Counted from the stretch's first letter, positions 1 to 9,300 are shown. The stretch is 64,000 bases of DNA from an uncultured Clostridia bacterium (GCA_934162255.1 CAKPIG010000003.1:1-64000); one strand, 5' to 3'. The notes: a model not told the origin generated them from the sequence alone. A program made the numbers and translations.

Positions 1-10
1 TAGATTAAAT

Positions 11-56
11 TTATCAATAGTAAGAGTTTATAATTTAAGTCTTTAACTATTGATAA
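11..56. repeat. Inverted repeat at the left edge
   Basis: An 11-bp perfect inverted repeat (11-21 with 46-56) has a 24-nt spacer, and pairing extends partly inside and outside it. All three forward frames are closed here, so the sequence left of about position 60 does not continue the cotJC reading frame that begins just after it. It may be the hairpin end of another inserted element or a terminator. The window edge prevents a decision. Confidence 0.5.
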
Positions 57-63
57 CTTTGAT

Positions 64-204
64 GGAACATACGAATTAGCACACTTAGAAATGGTTGGAG
101 CAATAGTACACCAATTAACAAAAAATGCCTCAATAGAAGAAATTGAAGCAGCAGGGTTAGGAGCATATTATACAGACCATGGAGTGGGTCTATATACTCT
201 CTAA
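64..204 (+). pseudogene. cotJC: cotJC, upstream segment (interrupted gene)
   Basis: The reading frame from 64 encodes the manganese-catalase-like CotJC motif GTYELAHLEM followed by VGAIVHQLTKNAS and AAGLGAYYTDHGV. The Glu-x-x-His of ELAH corresponds to metal ligands of Mn catalases. Homology stops at the shared core 178-185, and the frame closes at a TAA (202-204) inside the inserted element. The remainder of the protein resumes at 3274. The N-terminal ~60 residues expected for the family are not visible, because the frame left of position 64 is unrelated and contains stops. CotJC is a spore coat-associated protein made in the mother cell. The identification is solid, but whether the gene is recoverable or dead is open. 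Confidence 0.8.
178..185. other. Left attachment core (attL-like) of the cotJC element
   Basis: The 8-mer CATGGAGT here is repeated at 3274-3281. It lies in the same codon phase in both cotJC halves (His-Gly-Val), and a TATAT follows at the same offset in both copies. Deleting from one core to the other joins the halves in frame without gaining or losing a residue. Short shared cores are typical of large serine recombinases. Confidence 0.7.
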
Positions 205-388
205 TCCTGCTATTTCGTGTTAGAATCTGAAAAATGATTGAAAAAATTTTCTAAATAAACTTTGCCGCCGTGGACAATCAACTGAATAATGTATGAGTTC
301 TTCCTTTACTCTCTTTTACTTTTATGCAACATTTATCACATTATATCATACGTTTATGTGAAATTAAATATTTTTTCAATAATTCTAA

Positions 389-1945
389 CTAAAAATTCCA
401 ATGAATTACGAGATCCTGTGAATTTGTTTTTTTGTCCTTTTCTCCAATTTCAATATAATCTATAAAGCTATTTACAATATCATAATTAAGCTCTTTAAAA
501 TTCCTAAAGTGATTAATTATTTTTTCTTTTATAAATTTACTATTCAATTCTTTTTCTTCTAAATTAGATAAATCATTTTCTGCTTTTGAAAGTTCTTTTT
601 GTTTTGTTGATTTATCAAGTAAAAAAGAAGTGCTTAAATCTGCAAATACATCTTCTGGAATTTTTCCATTTACCTTGTTCAAATACAATTCTTTTATTGC
701 TTTATTAATGTTTCCAATATCTTTAGATAATATTTCTTTTTTGTTTTCTAGAAATTTTACTTTATTTAAGTTATCATTAGAAATAAATAACTCATCAGAA
801 ATATTATCAAAATCATAAAAAACTAAAATTTTTTCTTTGATTTTTTGAGTTACTAAGTTTTTAAGATTCTCATAACCAATAGAATGTGGAGTGCAAGTAC
901 CATATAACTTTTTAGAACCTTTACAAGAAAAGTAAATATAACCTCTATCGTTTTGACATTTATAAAGTTTCATTCCACAATCTAAACATATTAGCTTATT
1001 AGCAAATAAATGAACTTTTCCATTTTTACATATTCTTGTCTTACTTTTGAATATTTCTTGAACTTTGTAAAATTGTTCTTTAGTAATAATAGGTTCGTGA
1101 GTATTTTCTACAATAATCCATTCTGATTTAGGTTGATTTACCATTTTTTTAGATTTATAGCTTATTTTCTTATTATAACCTTGTACCAAATTACCAATAT
1201 AAACTTCATTTTTCAATATTTTACTAACTGTAGATTCACACCAATAATCAATATTTTTGCCTTGATTTTTAAAATTAATTCCTTGTGATTGTTTATATTT
1301 AGTAGGGGGTAAAATTTCTTTATTATTTAATATTTGAGCTATTTTCGTAATACCATTTCCTTGTTCATAAAGATTAAATATTAACTTAATAACTTCAGCT
1401 ACTTCTGTATCAATAACAAGTTTGTTTTTATTTTCTGAACTTCTTTTATAGCCATAGCATACAAAAGAACCAATATGTAAGCCTTGCTTTTTTTTATTAT
1501 CAAAAGTCTTTCTAATATTTTCTGATAAATCTTCTAAATACCACTCATTAACTAAACCATTAATTTGTCTTGATTTTTTGTTTCCTTTATCTAAAGTATC
1601 AACATGATCTACAAGACTTACAAAGCGTATGTTCCATTCAATAAATTTGTTATGTAAGTATTTTTCAACAATTTCCATATCACGAGTAAATCTACTTTGA
1701 GTTTTACAAAGAACAATATCGAATTTATGGTTTTCAGCATCTTCTAATAATTTGTTAAATTCAGGTCTTTTACTATCGATTCCAGAATAATCTTCATCAC
1801 AGTAAATATTATAAATCTCCCAACTCTTTTCTATTGCATAATTAATTAGCATAGACTTTTGGTTTTGGATACTTTCACTTTCATCATTTTCATGAAGTTT
1901 GTCGTCATCTTCACGAGAAAGTCTGCAATATATAGCAACTCTCAT
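389..1945 (-). CDS. Large serine recombinase
   Basis: This 518-residue protein starts MRVAIYCRLSRED, with the catalytic serine in the YCRLS motif of the resolvase/invertase N-terminal domain. It continues with a recombinase domain (about residues 160-270) and a zinc beta-ribbon with CLDC and a later Cys pair (about 320-350), then a coiled-coil-rich C-terminus. This is the architecture of large serine integrases such as SpoIVCA, which excises the skin element of sigK. The ATG at 1945 is preferred over the in-frame TTG at 1960 because GGAGGG lies 7 nt before it. The gene sits inside cotJC, reads against it, and follows a small ORF and a dyad. It presumably catalyses integration and excision of the 178-3281 element; excision timing is inferred from its promoter. 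Confidence 0.93.
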   Translation of the reverse strand: MRVAIYCRLSREDDDKLHENDESESIQNQKSMLINYAIEKSWEIYNIYCDEDYSGIDSKRPEFNKLLEDAENHKFDIVLCKTQSRFTRDMEIVEKYLHNKFIEWNIRFVSLVDHVDTLDKGNKKSRQINGLVNEWYLEDLSENIRKTFDNKKKQGLHIGSFVCYGYKRSSENKNKLVIDTEVAEVIKLIFNLYEQGNGITKIAQILNNKEILPPTKYKQSQGINFKNQGKNIDYWCESTVSKILKNEVYIGNLVQGYNKKISYKSKKMVNQPKSEWIIVENTHEPIITKEQFYKVQEIFKSKTRICKNGKVHLFANKLICLDCGMKLYKCQNDRGYIYFSCKGSKKLYGTCTPHSIGYENLKNLVTQKIKEKILVFYDFDNISDELFISNDNLNKVKFLENKKEILSKDIGNINKAIKELYLNKVNGKIPEDVFADLSTSFLLDKSTKQKELSKAENDLSNLEEKELNSKFIKEKIINHFRNFKELNYDIVNSFIDYIEIGEKDKKTNSQDLVIHWNF

Positions 1946-1965
1946 AAGTTTACCCTCCAATCGGT

Positions 1966-2011
1966 AAACTACTCATTTCGTATAAGCATATTATACAAAA
2001 ATGAGTAGTTT
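1966..2011 (-). promoter_or_regulatory. Imperfect 20-bp dyad upstream of the recombinase
   Basis: The arms 1966-1985 and 1991-2011 match over 19-20 positions with a small bulge and a 5-nt centre. The dyad lies between the 42-codon ORF and the recombinase ribosome-binding site and has no clear T-run on the minus strand. An operator or an RNA hairpin modulating recombinase translation fits better than a simple terminator. Confidence 0.55.
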
Positions 2012-2139
2012 TAATCGACAATATTAATAAATTCATTTACAATTAGCTTATTAACAATTGTTTTTATACTTTTCGCAATATCTTCTATATTGCTATTTTT
2101 ATTCTTTTCTATTACATTAAAATTTACTTTTTCGCACAT
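2011..2139 (-). CDS. Small ORF upstream of the recombinase (42 aa)
   Basis: A strong ribosome-binding site (GGAGG, 7 nt spacing) precedes an ATG that opens a 42-residue, Lys/Asn/Ile-rich protein beginning MCEKVNFNVIEKNK. It is not recognised. It is co-oriented with the recombinase 65 bp downstream and probably shares its transcript. Small proteins encoded beside serine recombinases are sometimes directionality factors or regulators, but nothing in the sequence proves that here. It is too short for domain assignment; the good initiation signals and the position are the only evidence that it is real. Confidence 0.55.
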   Translation of the reverse strand: MCEKVNFNVIEKNKNSNIEDIAKSIKTIVNKLIVNEFINIVD

Positions 2140-2156
2140 ACAAAATCCTCCTATTT

Positions 2157-2185
2157 TACTGTATGCTGAAAGACTTGTATTTGTG
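2157..2185 (-). promoter_or_regulatory. Sigma-K/sigma-E-like mother-cell promoter for the recombinase operon
   Basis: On the minus strand CACA (2182-2185) is followed after exactly 16 nt by CATACAGTA (2157-2165). This matches the Bacillus sigma-K consensus mACm-N16-CATAnnnTA at every specified base, and the -10 also fits sigma-E (CATACAnT). The predicted start leaves only a ~12-nt leader before the small ORF, which still contains GGAGG. No good sigma-A promoter was found for this transcript. Confidence 0.55.
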
Positions 2186-2220
2186 AAAAAGAAAAAATAA
2201 ATTTGTATATCTTACATCAT

Positions 2221-2249
2221 TTGAATTATGTAAATAATTGTGTTATAAT
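2221..2249 (+). promoter_or_regulatory. Sigma-A promoter of the cargo gene
   Basis: TTGAAT (2221-2226), a 17-bp spacer and a perfect TATAAT (2244-2249) lie about 60 bp before the 2312 start. The cargo gene therefore looks expressed vegetatively, unlike the oppositely oriented recombinase. Confidence 0.75.
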
Positions 2250-2311
2250 ATATATAAGCATTTTTTATACTGCTACAAAATCCAAAAACAATATGAACGG
2301 AGGAAATTTTT

Positions 2312-3124
2312 ATGTCAGAAAGAACAATGAGCAACGTGAGAGAAAAATTATCCATGAGCAGAGAGAAGTGTCCTGGATTAAGCGAAGAGGTATATGCTTT
2401 GGCCGATTATATGGCAAAGATTGCCAATGATACATTAGAGCCTTGGGGCATGGTAATGTATTTAGCATTAAGCATAGGAGATATTTTGAGAGGAGAAAAT
2501 GGTTTCGCTTCAGGAGAATCAAAAGAAATTCCTGAATGCTTAAGCAAACACAAAACACAAGTTTGGACACAGGCTGTATATATACCCCAGATCATCGATG
2601 CAATTGCTGATAAAGATTTTGCAGAGGAGTTCCGCAAGATTTGTAAAGATGATTTGAACTTTGATCCGCCTAAAAGAGATAGAAAGTATGACCAGAATGC
2701 TGACATCGTGGGCGATTATCCGGAGTATGTAAAGGTTGCTGCCAACTGGTGGGCTAATATAATTGTAAATCCAAAATTCGATAATGGAGATGACAGTAAC
2801 GCTGATGGAATGGCTTTTCTTTTGACTATGATGGTAAACTCCAAAAGCTCTATCAGTAAAGAACAGATAGATATCTTCAGAAAAGAGCTTGCAGATATCA
2901 TTGTCGAACAAATGAAGTCTTCCAGGAATGGCGAATGCAACTTGGATGTTGACTATGAGCCTGATATGTTACTTCATGAGGCAGCACACAAAGCCGGTAT
3001 TGATGATATGGGATTCCCTTGGAAAACCAGTATGGTTATCAGCAAAGATAAAGTTTCTGTTTCGGTAGGATATGCGGCAGATTGGAAAACTCTTTGGAGA
3101 AAAGCATATAATTATCGCAGGTAG
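2312..3124 (+). CDS. Cargo protein of unknown function in the cotJC element
   Basis: This is a 270-residue soluble protein with no signal peptide or membrane segment. The start is supported by GGAGG 9 nt upstream and a sigma-A promoter. The family is not recognised. Visible features are a Trp-rich stretch around residue 140 (VAANWWANIIVNP) and a HEAAHKAG segment near residue 220 that recalls, without proving, a metal-binding helix. Codon use is clearly less A+T-biased than that of the neighbours, with more G- and C-ending codons, consistent with acquisition from another source. It is the only sizeable gene in the element besides the recombinase and ends in a strong terminator, so it is an independent cargo unit. 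No function is proposed. Confidence 0.8.
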   Translation: MSERTMSNVREKLSMSREKCPGLSEEVYALADYMAKIANDTLEPWGMVMYLALSIGDILRGENGFASGESKEIPECLSKHKTQVWTQAVYIPQIIDAIADKDFAEEFRKICKDDLNFDPPKRDRKYDQNADIVGDYPEYVKVAANWWANIIVNPKFDNGDDSNADGMAFLLTMMVNSKSSISKEQIDIFRKELADIIVEQMKSSRNGECNLDVDYEPDMLLHEAAHKAGIDDMGFPWKTSMVISKDKVSVSVGYAADWKTLWRKAYNYRR

Positions 3125-3169
3125 CAGAATAAATGTCTGATTTGACATTTAGCTTTGCTTAATAAGAGC

Positions 3170-3216
3170 TGATAGTAGTTGTTAGACTTAGTCTAATAAC
3201 TACTATCATTTGGTTT
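3170..3216 (+). terminator. Terminator of the cargo gene
   Basis: An 18-bp stem (3170-3187 with 3191-3208, one G-T pair) with a 3-nt loop is followed by a T-rich tract. Confidence 0.75.
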
Positions 3217-3273
3217 ACATGATTTCCAATTAGATTTAAATTTTATTCTAGGATAGATAACAAATACACACCA

Positions 3274-3281
3274 CATGGAGT
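3274..3281. other. Right attachment core (attR-like) of the cotJC element
   Basis: This is the second copy of CATGGAGT, in the same codon phase as the copy at 178-185. The element length from core to core is 3096 bp. Confidence 0.7.
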
Positions 3282-3570
3282 AGATGTATATCCTCAATCA
3301 GCTGCAGGAGTGCCATTTAATGCAAATTGTTTAGCTTGTAAAGGAGATGCAATTGCAAATTTACAAGAAGACTTGGCAGCAGAACAAAAAGCAAGAGCAA
3401 CATATGAAAAATTAATAGACTTATGCAGAGACAACAAAGACGTAATAGATCCACTTAGATTTTTAAGAGAAAGAGAAGTTGTACACTTTCAAAGATTTGG
3501 AGAAGCACTAAGAGGAGTTCAAGACAAATTAGCTGAAAAAAAATTTTATATGAATGATTGCAATTTATAA
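3274..3570 (+). pseudogene. cotJC: cotJC, downstream segment (interrupted gene)
   Basis: From the core the frame reads HGVDVYPQSAAGVPFNANC and continues through DLAAEQKARATYEKL and DPLRFLREREVVHFQRFGEAL to a natural C-terminus. AAEQKARATYE and LREREVVHFQRF are the conserved second ligand region of CotJC/Mn-catalase proteins, with the Glu and His metal ligands intact. A GTG at 3310 could be misread as a start, but the homology begins earlier, at the attachment core. The two halves align to the family with no missing residue at the junction, and the coding sequence here is undamaged. Confidence 0.85.
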
Positions 3571-3575
3571 AAAAT

Positions 3576-3607
3576 GGAGGTACAAAAAGTATCTCCTATA
3601 TTTTTAT
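3576..3607 (+). terminator. Terminator after cotJC
   Basis: An 8-bp stem (3576-3583 with 3589-3596) with an A5 loop is followed by a T-rich tract. Confidence 0.6.
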
Positions 3608-3642
3608 ATGAACTAAAATAAACAAAAAATTATCTGAAATAT

Positions 3643-3670
3643 TTGATTTTTTTTGAAATTATGATAAAAT
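3643..3670 (+). promoter_or_regulatory. Probable promoter of the Mg2+ ATPase gene
   Basis: TTGATT, a 16-bp spacer and TAAAAT end 32 bp before the ATG. The match is moderate. Confidence 0.45.
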
Positions 3671-3702
3671 CAATATGAATTTTAATTACATAGGTGATAG
3701 AA

Positions 3703-6327
3703 ATGATTAATATATTTGATATAAAAAAACAAAAAAAGAACTTAGTAAAAAATACAGAAGAAGGAATACAAGAATATAAAAGAGAATCAATAAAAGAAAA
3801 AGAAGAAATATTGAAAGAGTATAAAACAACAGAACAAGGTTTAAGCTTTAGAGAAGCTCAGAAGCGAATTGAAGAAAAAGGAGAAAATATTGTTGTAAAA
3901 GAAGACAAAAGAGGATGGTTATACTTCTTCTTTAATTCATTCAAAGATCAGTTTATAATAATATTGCTGTTTTTGGCAATTATAAACTTCTCTTTGGGAG
4001 ATAAATTAGGATCTGCAATAATAGTAATAATAGCATTTATAAGTGCATTTATAAGATTTGTGCAAGACTACTCAGTATATAAATTTAACAAACAACTAAA
4101 AGAAAAAATTGTTACAAAAACAATAGTAATTAGAGAAGGCAAGGAAAAAGAAATAAATGTAGAAAAAATAGCTGTAGGAGACATAGTTAAATTAAATGTC
4201 GGTTCAATAATTCCAGCAGATGTAATAATCCTGGAAAGCAAAGATTTATTTTTAAACCAATCTGTCTTTACCGGAGAAAGCATACCTGTCGAAAAAAAGA
4301 GTAAAACAAAAAAAGAAGCGGATAATATATTCTCAATTGAAAACATTTGTCTAATGGGTTCAAGTGTAGTTAGTGGAACCGCAACTGCAATGGTGTTTAA
4401 AACAGGGTTTGATACATATCTTGGAAAAATGGGAAAAGAGCTAAATGTAAAAAAAGAGCAAACTAATTTTGATAAAGGTATGAAAAATATAACAAATCTT
4501 TTAATTAGATATATGGTTGTTATATGTTTTGCTGTATTAGTAATAGATGGAATTATAAAAAACAATTTTAATGAAGCTGTTTTATTTGCACTTTCAGTAG
4601 CGGTGGGAATAACTCCAAGTATGTTGCCAATGATTGTGAATGTGAATTTAACAAAAGGAAGTAAAACACTTGCGAAGAAAAAAACACTTGTTAAAAGAAT
4701 AGAATCAATACAAAATTTGGGAGCAATAGATGTGTTATGTACAGATAAAACAGGAACACTTACAGAAAATAAAATAATTTTGCAAAAATATATAGATGTA
4801 CTAGGCAATGAAAATATAGATATATTAGAATATGCATATATAAATAGTTATTATGGAACAGGAATGAAAAACCTTGTAGATAAAGCAATTTTATCATATG
4901 GCAAAAAACATGATATAGAAAAAATTTTACCAGAATATGAAAAAATTGATGAGATACCATTTGATTATACAAGAAAAATTATGAGTGTAATAGTAAAAGA
5001 TAATAATAACTATAGAATGCTTACAAAGGGAGCTCTTGAGGAGATAATAAAAAGATGTACAAAAGTAAAAATTGAAAATAATGAAAATGAAATAACAGAA
5101 GAAATTATAAAAAATGTTACACAAAAAGCTATTGAACTTGCAGAAGAAGGAATGCAAGTAATAGCAATTGCAGAAAAAAGAGAATATCCAGGAGTTGAAA
5201 CTTTTGATGCTACATATGAAAAAGACATGACATTTATAGGATTTGTAGCATTTTTAGATTCACCTAAAAAAGATGTAAAAACAACACTTACAAAATTAAA
5301 TAAAATTGGTGTAAAAACAAAAATCATAACAGGAGATAATCCATATGCTACAAAAAATATTTGCAAACTTGTAGGATTAAATACTGAAAATATTAAAATT
5401 GGAGAAGAAATAGATAAATTAACAGATGAAGAATTGTCAGATGTAGTTGAAAAAACAGATGTGTTTGCAAGAATGAATCCATTGCAAAAAGAAAGAATAA
5501 TAAAAATATTAAAAGAAAATGGACATGTTGTTGGATATATGGGAGATGGGGTAAATGATGCACCATCATTAAGTCAAAGTGATATAGGAATATCTGTAGA
5601 TACAGCAACATCAATTGCAAAAGAAGCAAGTGATATAATCTTATTGGAGAAAAATCTAGATGTGATATATAATGGAGTCATAGAGGGAAGAAAAGTATAC
5701 GGAAATATAATTAAATATATGAAAATGGCATTGAGTGCGGATTTTGGAGATGTATTTAGTATCATGATAGCAAGTATATTCTTACCATTTTTGCCATTAT
5801 TGCCAATACAAATGTTAATACAAGACTTTATATATGATTTTTCACAAATTGGAATACCATATGATAATGTAGATGAAGAATTTCTGAAGAAACCAAGAAA
5901 ATGGGATACAAAAGGAATTTCAAAATATATGAAAGTTATGGGAATTACAAGTTCAATAATTGATGTAATATCATTTATAATATTCTGGTTTATACTTGGA
6001 TATAATTCAGTAGAAAAACAAGCAGCATTTCAAACAGCATGGTTTGTAACATGTTTGGTAACAGAATTGATGATTATATATAATGTAAGGACAGCAAAGA
6101 AACCATTTATAGAATCAAATGCTTCAAAAGAATTAAATTACTTAACAATATTTTCTTTAATACTAACAATACTAGCACCAATAGCTTTAAGTAAAGTAGA
6201 AACATTTAAGTTTGTAATTTTGCCAATTAAATTTTATGGATATTTAATATTAGTAGTTATATTGTATTTCTTCTTGGTCTCAATTATAAAGCAGAAATAT
6301 ATGAAAAAATATGGGGAATGGTTGTAA
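3703..6327 (+). CDS. mgtA: Magnesium-translocating P-type ATPase (MgtA-like)
   Basis: This is an 874-residue P-type ATPase. TGES of the actuator domain is followed by the phosphorylation motif DKTGTLTEN (Asp near residue 348) and the hinge motif GDGVNDAPS, with paired membrane segments near residues 70-120, 270-330 and six more in the C-terminal third. The length, the MxxDxxxxxxIPYDNVD-like segment and the cation-ATPase C-terminus fit the P3B MgtA/MgtB group that imports Mg2+. The ATG at 3703 is chosen over a GTG at 3694 because AGGTG lies 6 nt upstream. It is a single-gene unit between two hairpins. No Mg2+-sensing leader is evident in the short upstream region. Confidence 0.88.
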   Translation: MINIFDIKKQKKNLVKNTEEGIQEYKRESIKEKEEILKEYKTTEQGLSFREAQKRIEEKGENIVVKEDKRGWLYFFFNSFKDQFIIILLFLAIINFSLGDKLGSAIIVIIAFISAFIRFVQDYSVYKFNKQLKEKIVTKTIVIREGKEKEINVEKIAVGDIVKLNVGSIIPADVIILESKDLFLNQSVFTGESIPVEKKSKTKKEADNIFSIENICLMGSSVVSGTATAMVFKTGFDTYLGKMGKELNVKKEQTNFDKGMKNITNLLIRYMVVICFAVLVIDGIIKNNFNEAVLFALSVAVGITPSMLPMIVNVNLTKGSKTLAKKKTLVKRIESIQNLGAIDVLCTDKTGTLTENKIILQKYIDVLGNENIDILEYAYINSYYGTGMKNLVDKAILSYGKKHDIEKILPEYEKIDEIPFDYTRKIMSVIVKDNNNYRMLTKGALEEIIKRCTKVKIENNENEITEEIIKNVTQKAIELAEEGMQVIAIAEKREYPGVETFDATYEKDMTFIGFVAFLDSPKKDVKTTLTKLNKIGVKTKIITGDNPYATKNICKLVGLNTENIKIGEEIDKLTDEELSDVVEKTDVFARMNPLQKERIIKILKENGHVVGYMGDGVNDAPSLSQSDIGISVDTATSIAKEASDIILLEKNLDVIYNGVIEGRKVYGNIIKYMKMALSADFGDVFSIMIASIFLPFLPLLPIQMLIQDFIYDFSQIGIPYDNVDEEFLKKPRKWDTKGISKYMKVMGITSSIIDVISFIIFWFILGYNSVEKQAAFQTAWFVTCLVTELMIIYNVRTAKKPFIESNASKELNYLTIFSLILTILAPIALSKVETFKFVILPIKFYGYLILVVILYFFLVSIIKQKYMKKYGEWL

Positions 6328-6329
6328 AA

Positions 6330-6353
6330 AGGCAATAAATATGATATATTGCC
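6330..6353 (+). terminator. Hairpin after the ATPase gene
   Basis: The arms AGGCAATA and TATTGCCT flank a short A+T loop. The following tract is A-rich rather than T-rich, so termination strength is uncertain. Confidence 0.4.
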
Positions 6354-6393
6354 TAAATGAAAAAGAATTTATAATGATAAGGAGACATCAACC

Positions 6394-9300
6394 ATGAATG
6401 AAATAATACATATAGGAATGGATGTAGGCTCAACCACAGTAAAAATAGTAGTTATGAATGAAAAACTAGAAGTAATTCATACATCATATGAAAGACATTA
6501 TTCAGACACAAAAAATACAGTCTGTAAAGTTTTAGAAGATATATATGAAAAATATAATAATAATCAATTTACAATAGCATTAACAGGTTCAGGTGCAATG
6601 AGTACGGCTAATTTTTTAGATGTACCATTTATACAAGAAGTTGTTTCATGTAAAAGAGCTGTAGAAAAATATATACCTCAAACAGATGTAGTAATAGAAC
6701 TTGGAGGAGAAGATGCTAAAATAATATACTTTGGAAGGTCAATTGAACAAAGGATGAATGGAACATGTGCAGGAGGAACAGGAGCATTTTTAGATCAAAT
6801 GGCATCATTACTAAATACAGATACAACAGGATTAAATGAACTTGCAAAAGGATATCAAACAATATATCCAATAGCATCAAGATGTGGCGTATTTGCAAAA
6901 ACAGATGTGCAGCCATTATTGAACGAAGGAGCTGCTAAAGAAGATATTGCTGTATCTATTCTACAAGCAGTAGTAAATCAAACTATATCAGGCTTAGCGT
7001 GTGGAAGACCAATCAGAGGAAATGTTGCGTTCCTAGGAGGTCCACTAACATATCTATCTGAACTAAGAAAAAGATTTATAGAAACATTAAACTTGTCAGA
7101 TGAACAGGTAATTGTTCCAAATGATGCACATTTATTAGTTGCAAAAGGAGCCTGTTTAGATGCTAAAGATATGAAACCAATAACAGTAGAAAAATTGAAA
7201 AGCAAAATTCAAGTATTAAAAGCATCAAAAGATACAACAACACAGCCATTACAACCTTTATTTAAAACAAATATAGAATATGAAGAATTTAAAGCAAGGC
7301 ATGAGAAAGATAAAGTGGATAAAAAGCTATTAGAAGAACACAAAGGAGATTGCTTCCTTGGAATTGATGCAGGGTCTACGACATCAAAAATAGTATTAAT
7401 AGATAGAGATGGAAAACTACTATATTCTGCATATCAGGGAAATGAAGGAAAGCCACTTGAAAGTGTAATGAAAATGATAGAAAAGCTATATGAAAAATTG
7501 CCTAAAGATGCAATCATAAGATATAGTGGTGTTACTGGATATGGAGAAAAACTAATTCAAACAGCACTAAATGTTGATTTAAATGAAATAGAAACAATTG
7601 CACATTACACAGCAGCAAAGAAATTCGAACCTAAAGTTACAAGTATAGTAGATATTGGTGGACAAGATATGAAATATATCAAGCTAAAAAATAATACAAT
7701 AGATAATATAATGTTAAATGAAGCTTGCTCATCTGGATGTGGATCATTTATAGAAACATTTGCTAAAAGTTTAAATCTAAATATTGAAGAATTTGTAAAT
7801 GAAGCATTAGAAGCAAAAAATCCAGTAGACTTAGGTTCAAGATGTACAGTATTCATGAATTCCAAAATAAAACAGGCTCAAAAAGAAGGATATACAGTTG
7901 GAGATATTTCAGCAGGATTATCATATTCAGTAATAAAAAATGCAATACAAAAAGTAATGAAAATAAGAGATGTAAAAAAACTTGGAAGTCATATAGTTGT
8001 TCAGGGAGGAACATTTTATAATGAAGCAGTTTTAAGAGCCTTTGAATTAATAGTTGGAAGAAATGTAATAAGGCCAGATATTGCAGGACTTATGGGAGCA
8101 TATGGAATGGCATTACTTGCATGTGAACAATATGAGGCAAACATGGATATGGAATATAAATCAACAATTGCAACAAAAGAACAAATGGAAAAATTAGATA
8201 TAAAAGTCACACACACAAGATGTAATGGGTGTGAAAATCATTGCCAATTAACAATAAACATATTTAGTAATGGAAAAAGACATATATCAGGTAATAGATG
8301 TGAAAAAGGAGAAGGAATCGTCAATAATCACAAAGATTTACCTAATTTAGTTAAATATAAATATGAGAGGATATTTGACTATACTCCATTAGAAGAAAAA
8401 GATGCACCACGAGGAACAATAGGAATACCAAGAGTTTTAAATATGTATGAAGATTATCCATTTTGGTTTACACTATTTACAAACTTAGGATTCAGAGTAA
8501 TAATTTCAGAAAAGAGTACAAGAAAAATATATGAAAAAGGCATAGAATCAATGCCTTCAGAATCAGTTTGTTATCCTGCAAAACTTTCTCATGGACATGT
8601 AATTAGTTTATTACAAAAAGGAATAAAAACAATATTTTACCCTTGTATTCCATATTCAAGAAAAGAATATAAAGATGCTAATAATAGATATAATTGCCCA
8701 ATAGTTATATCATATTCAGAAGTATTAAAAAATAATGTAGAAGAATTAAAAAATCCAGAAGTAAAATTTATAAATCCATTTTTACCATTTGAGTCAAAAG
8801 CTTTATTACAAAGAATGATGGAACTGGAAGAATTTAAAGAATATAAATTCACCAAAAAAGAATTAAAAGAAGCAATTGAAAAGGCACAGGCAGAATATCA
8901 AAAATGTAGACAAGATATACATGATAAGGGGAAAGAGACATTAGAATATATAGAAAAAAATAGCTTAAAAGGTATAGTATTAGCAGGAAGGCCATATCAT
9001 ATAGATCCAGAGATAAATCATGGAATAGATACATTAATAACAAGTTTAGGAATGTGTGTATTAACAGAAGATACAGTTGCAGATAAAACTTTACCAGAAA
9101 GACCATTAAGAGTTGTAGATCAGTGGATGTTCCACTCAAGACTATATGCAGCAGCAGATTTTGTTGGAAAACATGATAACTTAGAACTTGTTCAAATAAA
9201 TTCATTTGGATGTGGGGTAGATGCAGTAACAACAGATCAAGTTGAAGAAATACTTACAAGCTTTGGAAAAATGTACACATTAATAAAAATTGATGAAGTA

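Noticed and set aside
1..60. 3' end of a group II or group I intron at the left edge
   Set aside because: No domain V-like hairpin or conserved intron terminus is visible; only an A+T-rich inverted repeat.
2203..2430. Plus-strand 75-residue frame overlapping the start of the cargo gene
   Set aside because: It covers the promoter and ribosome-binding site of the 2312 gene and is out of frame with it; no start signals.
186..3273. Prophage explanation for the cotJC insert
   Set aside because: Only a recombinase, one small ORF and one cargo gene fit in the 3.1 kb; there are no structural, lysis or replication genes.
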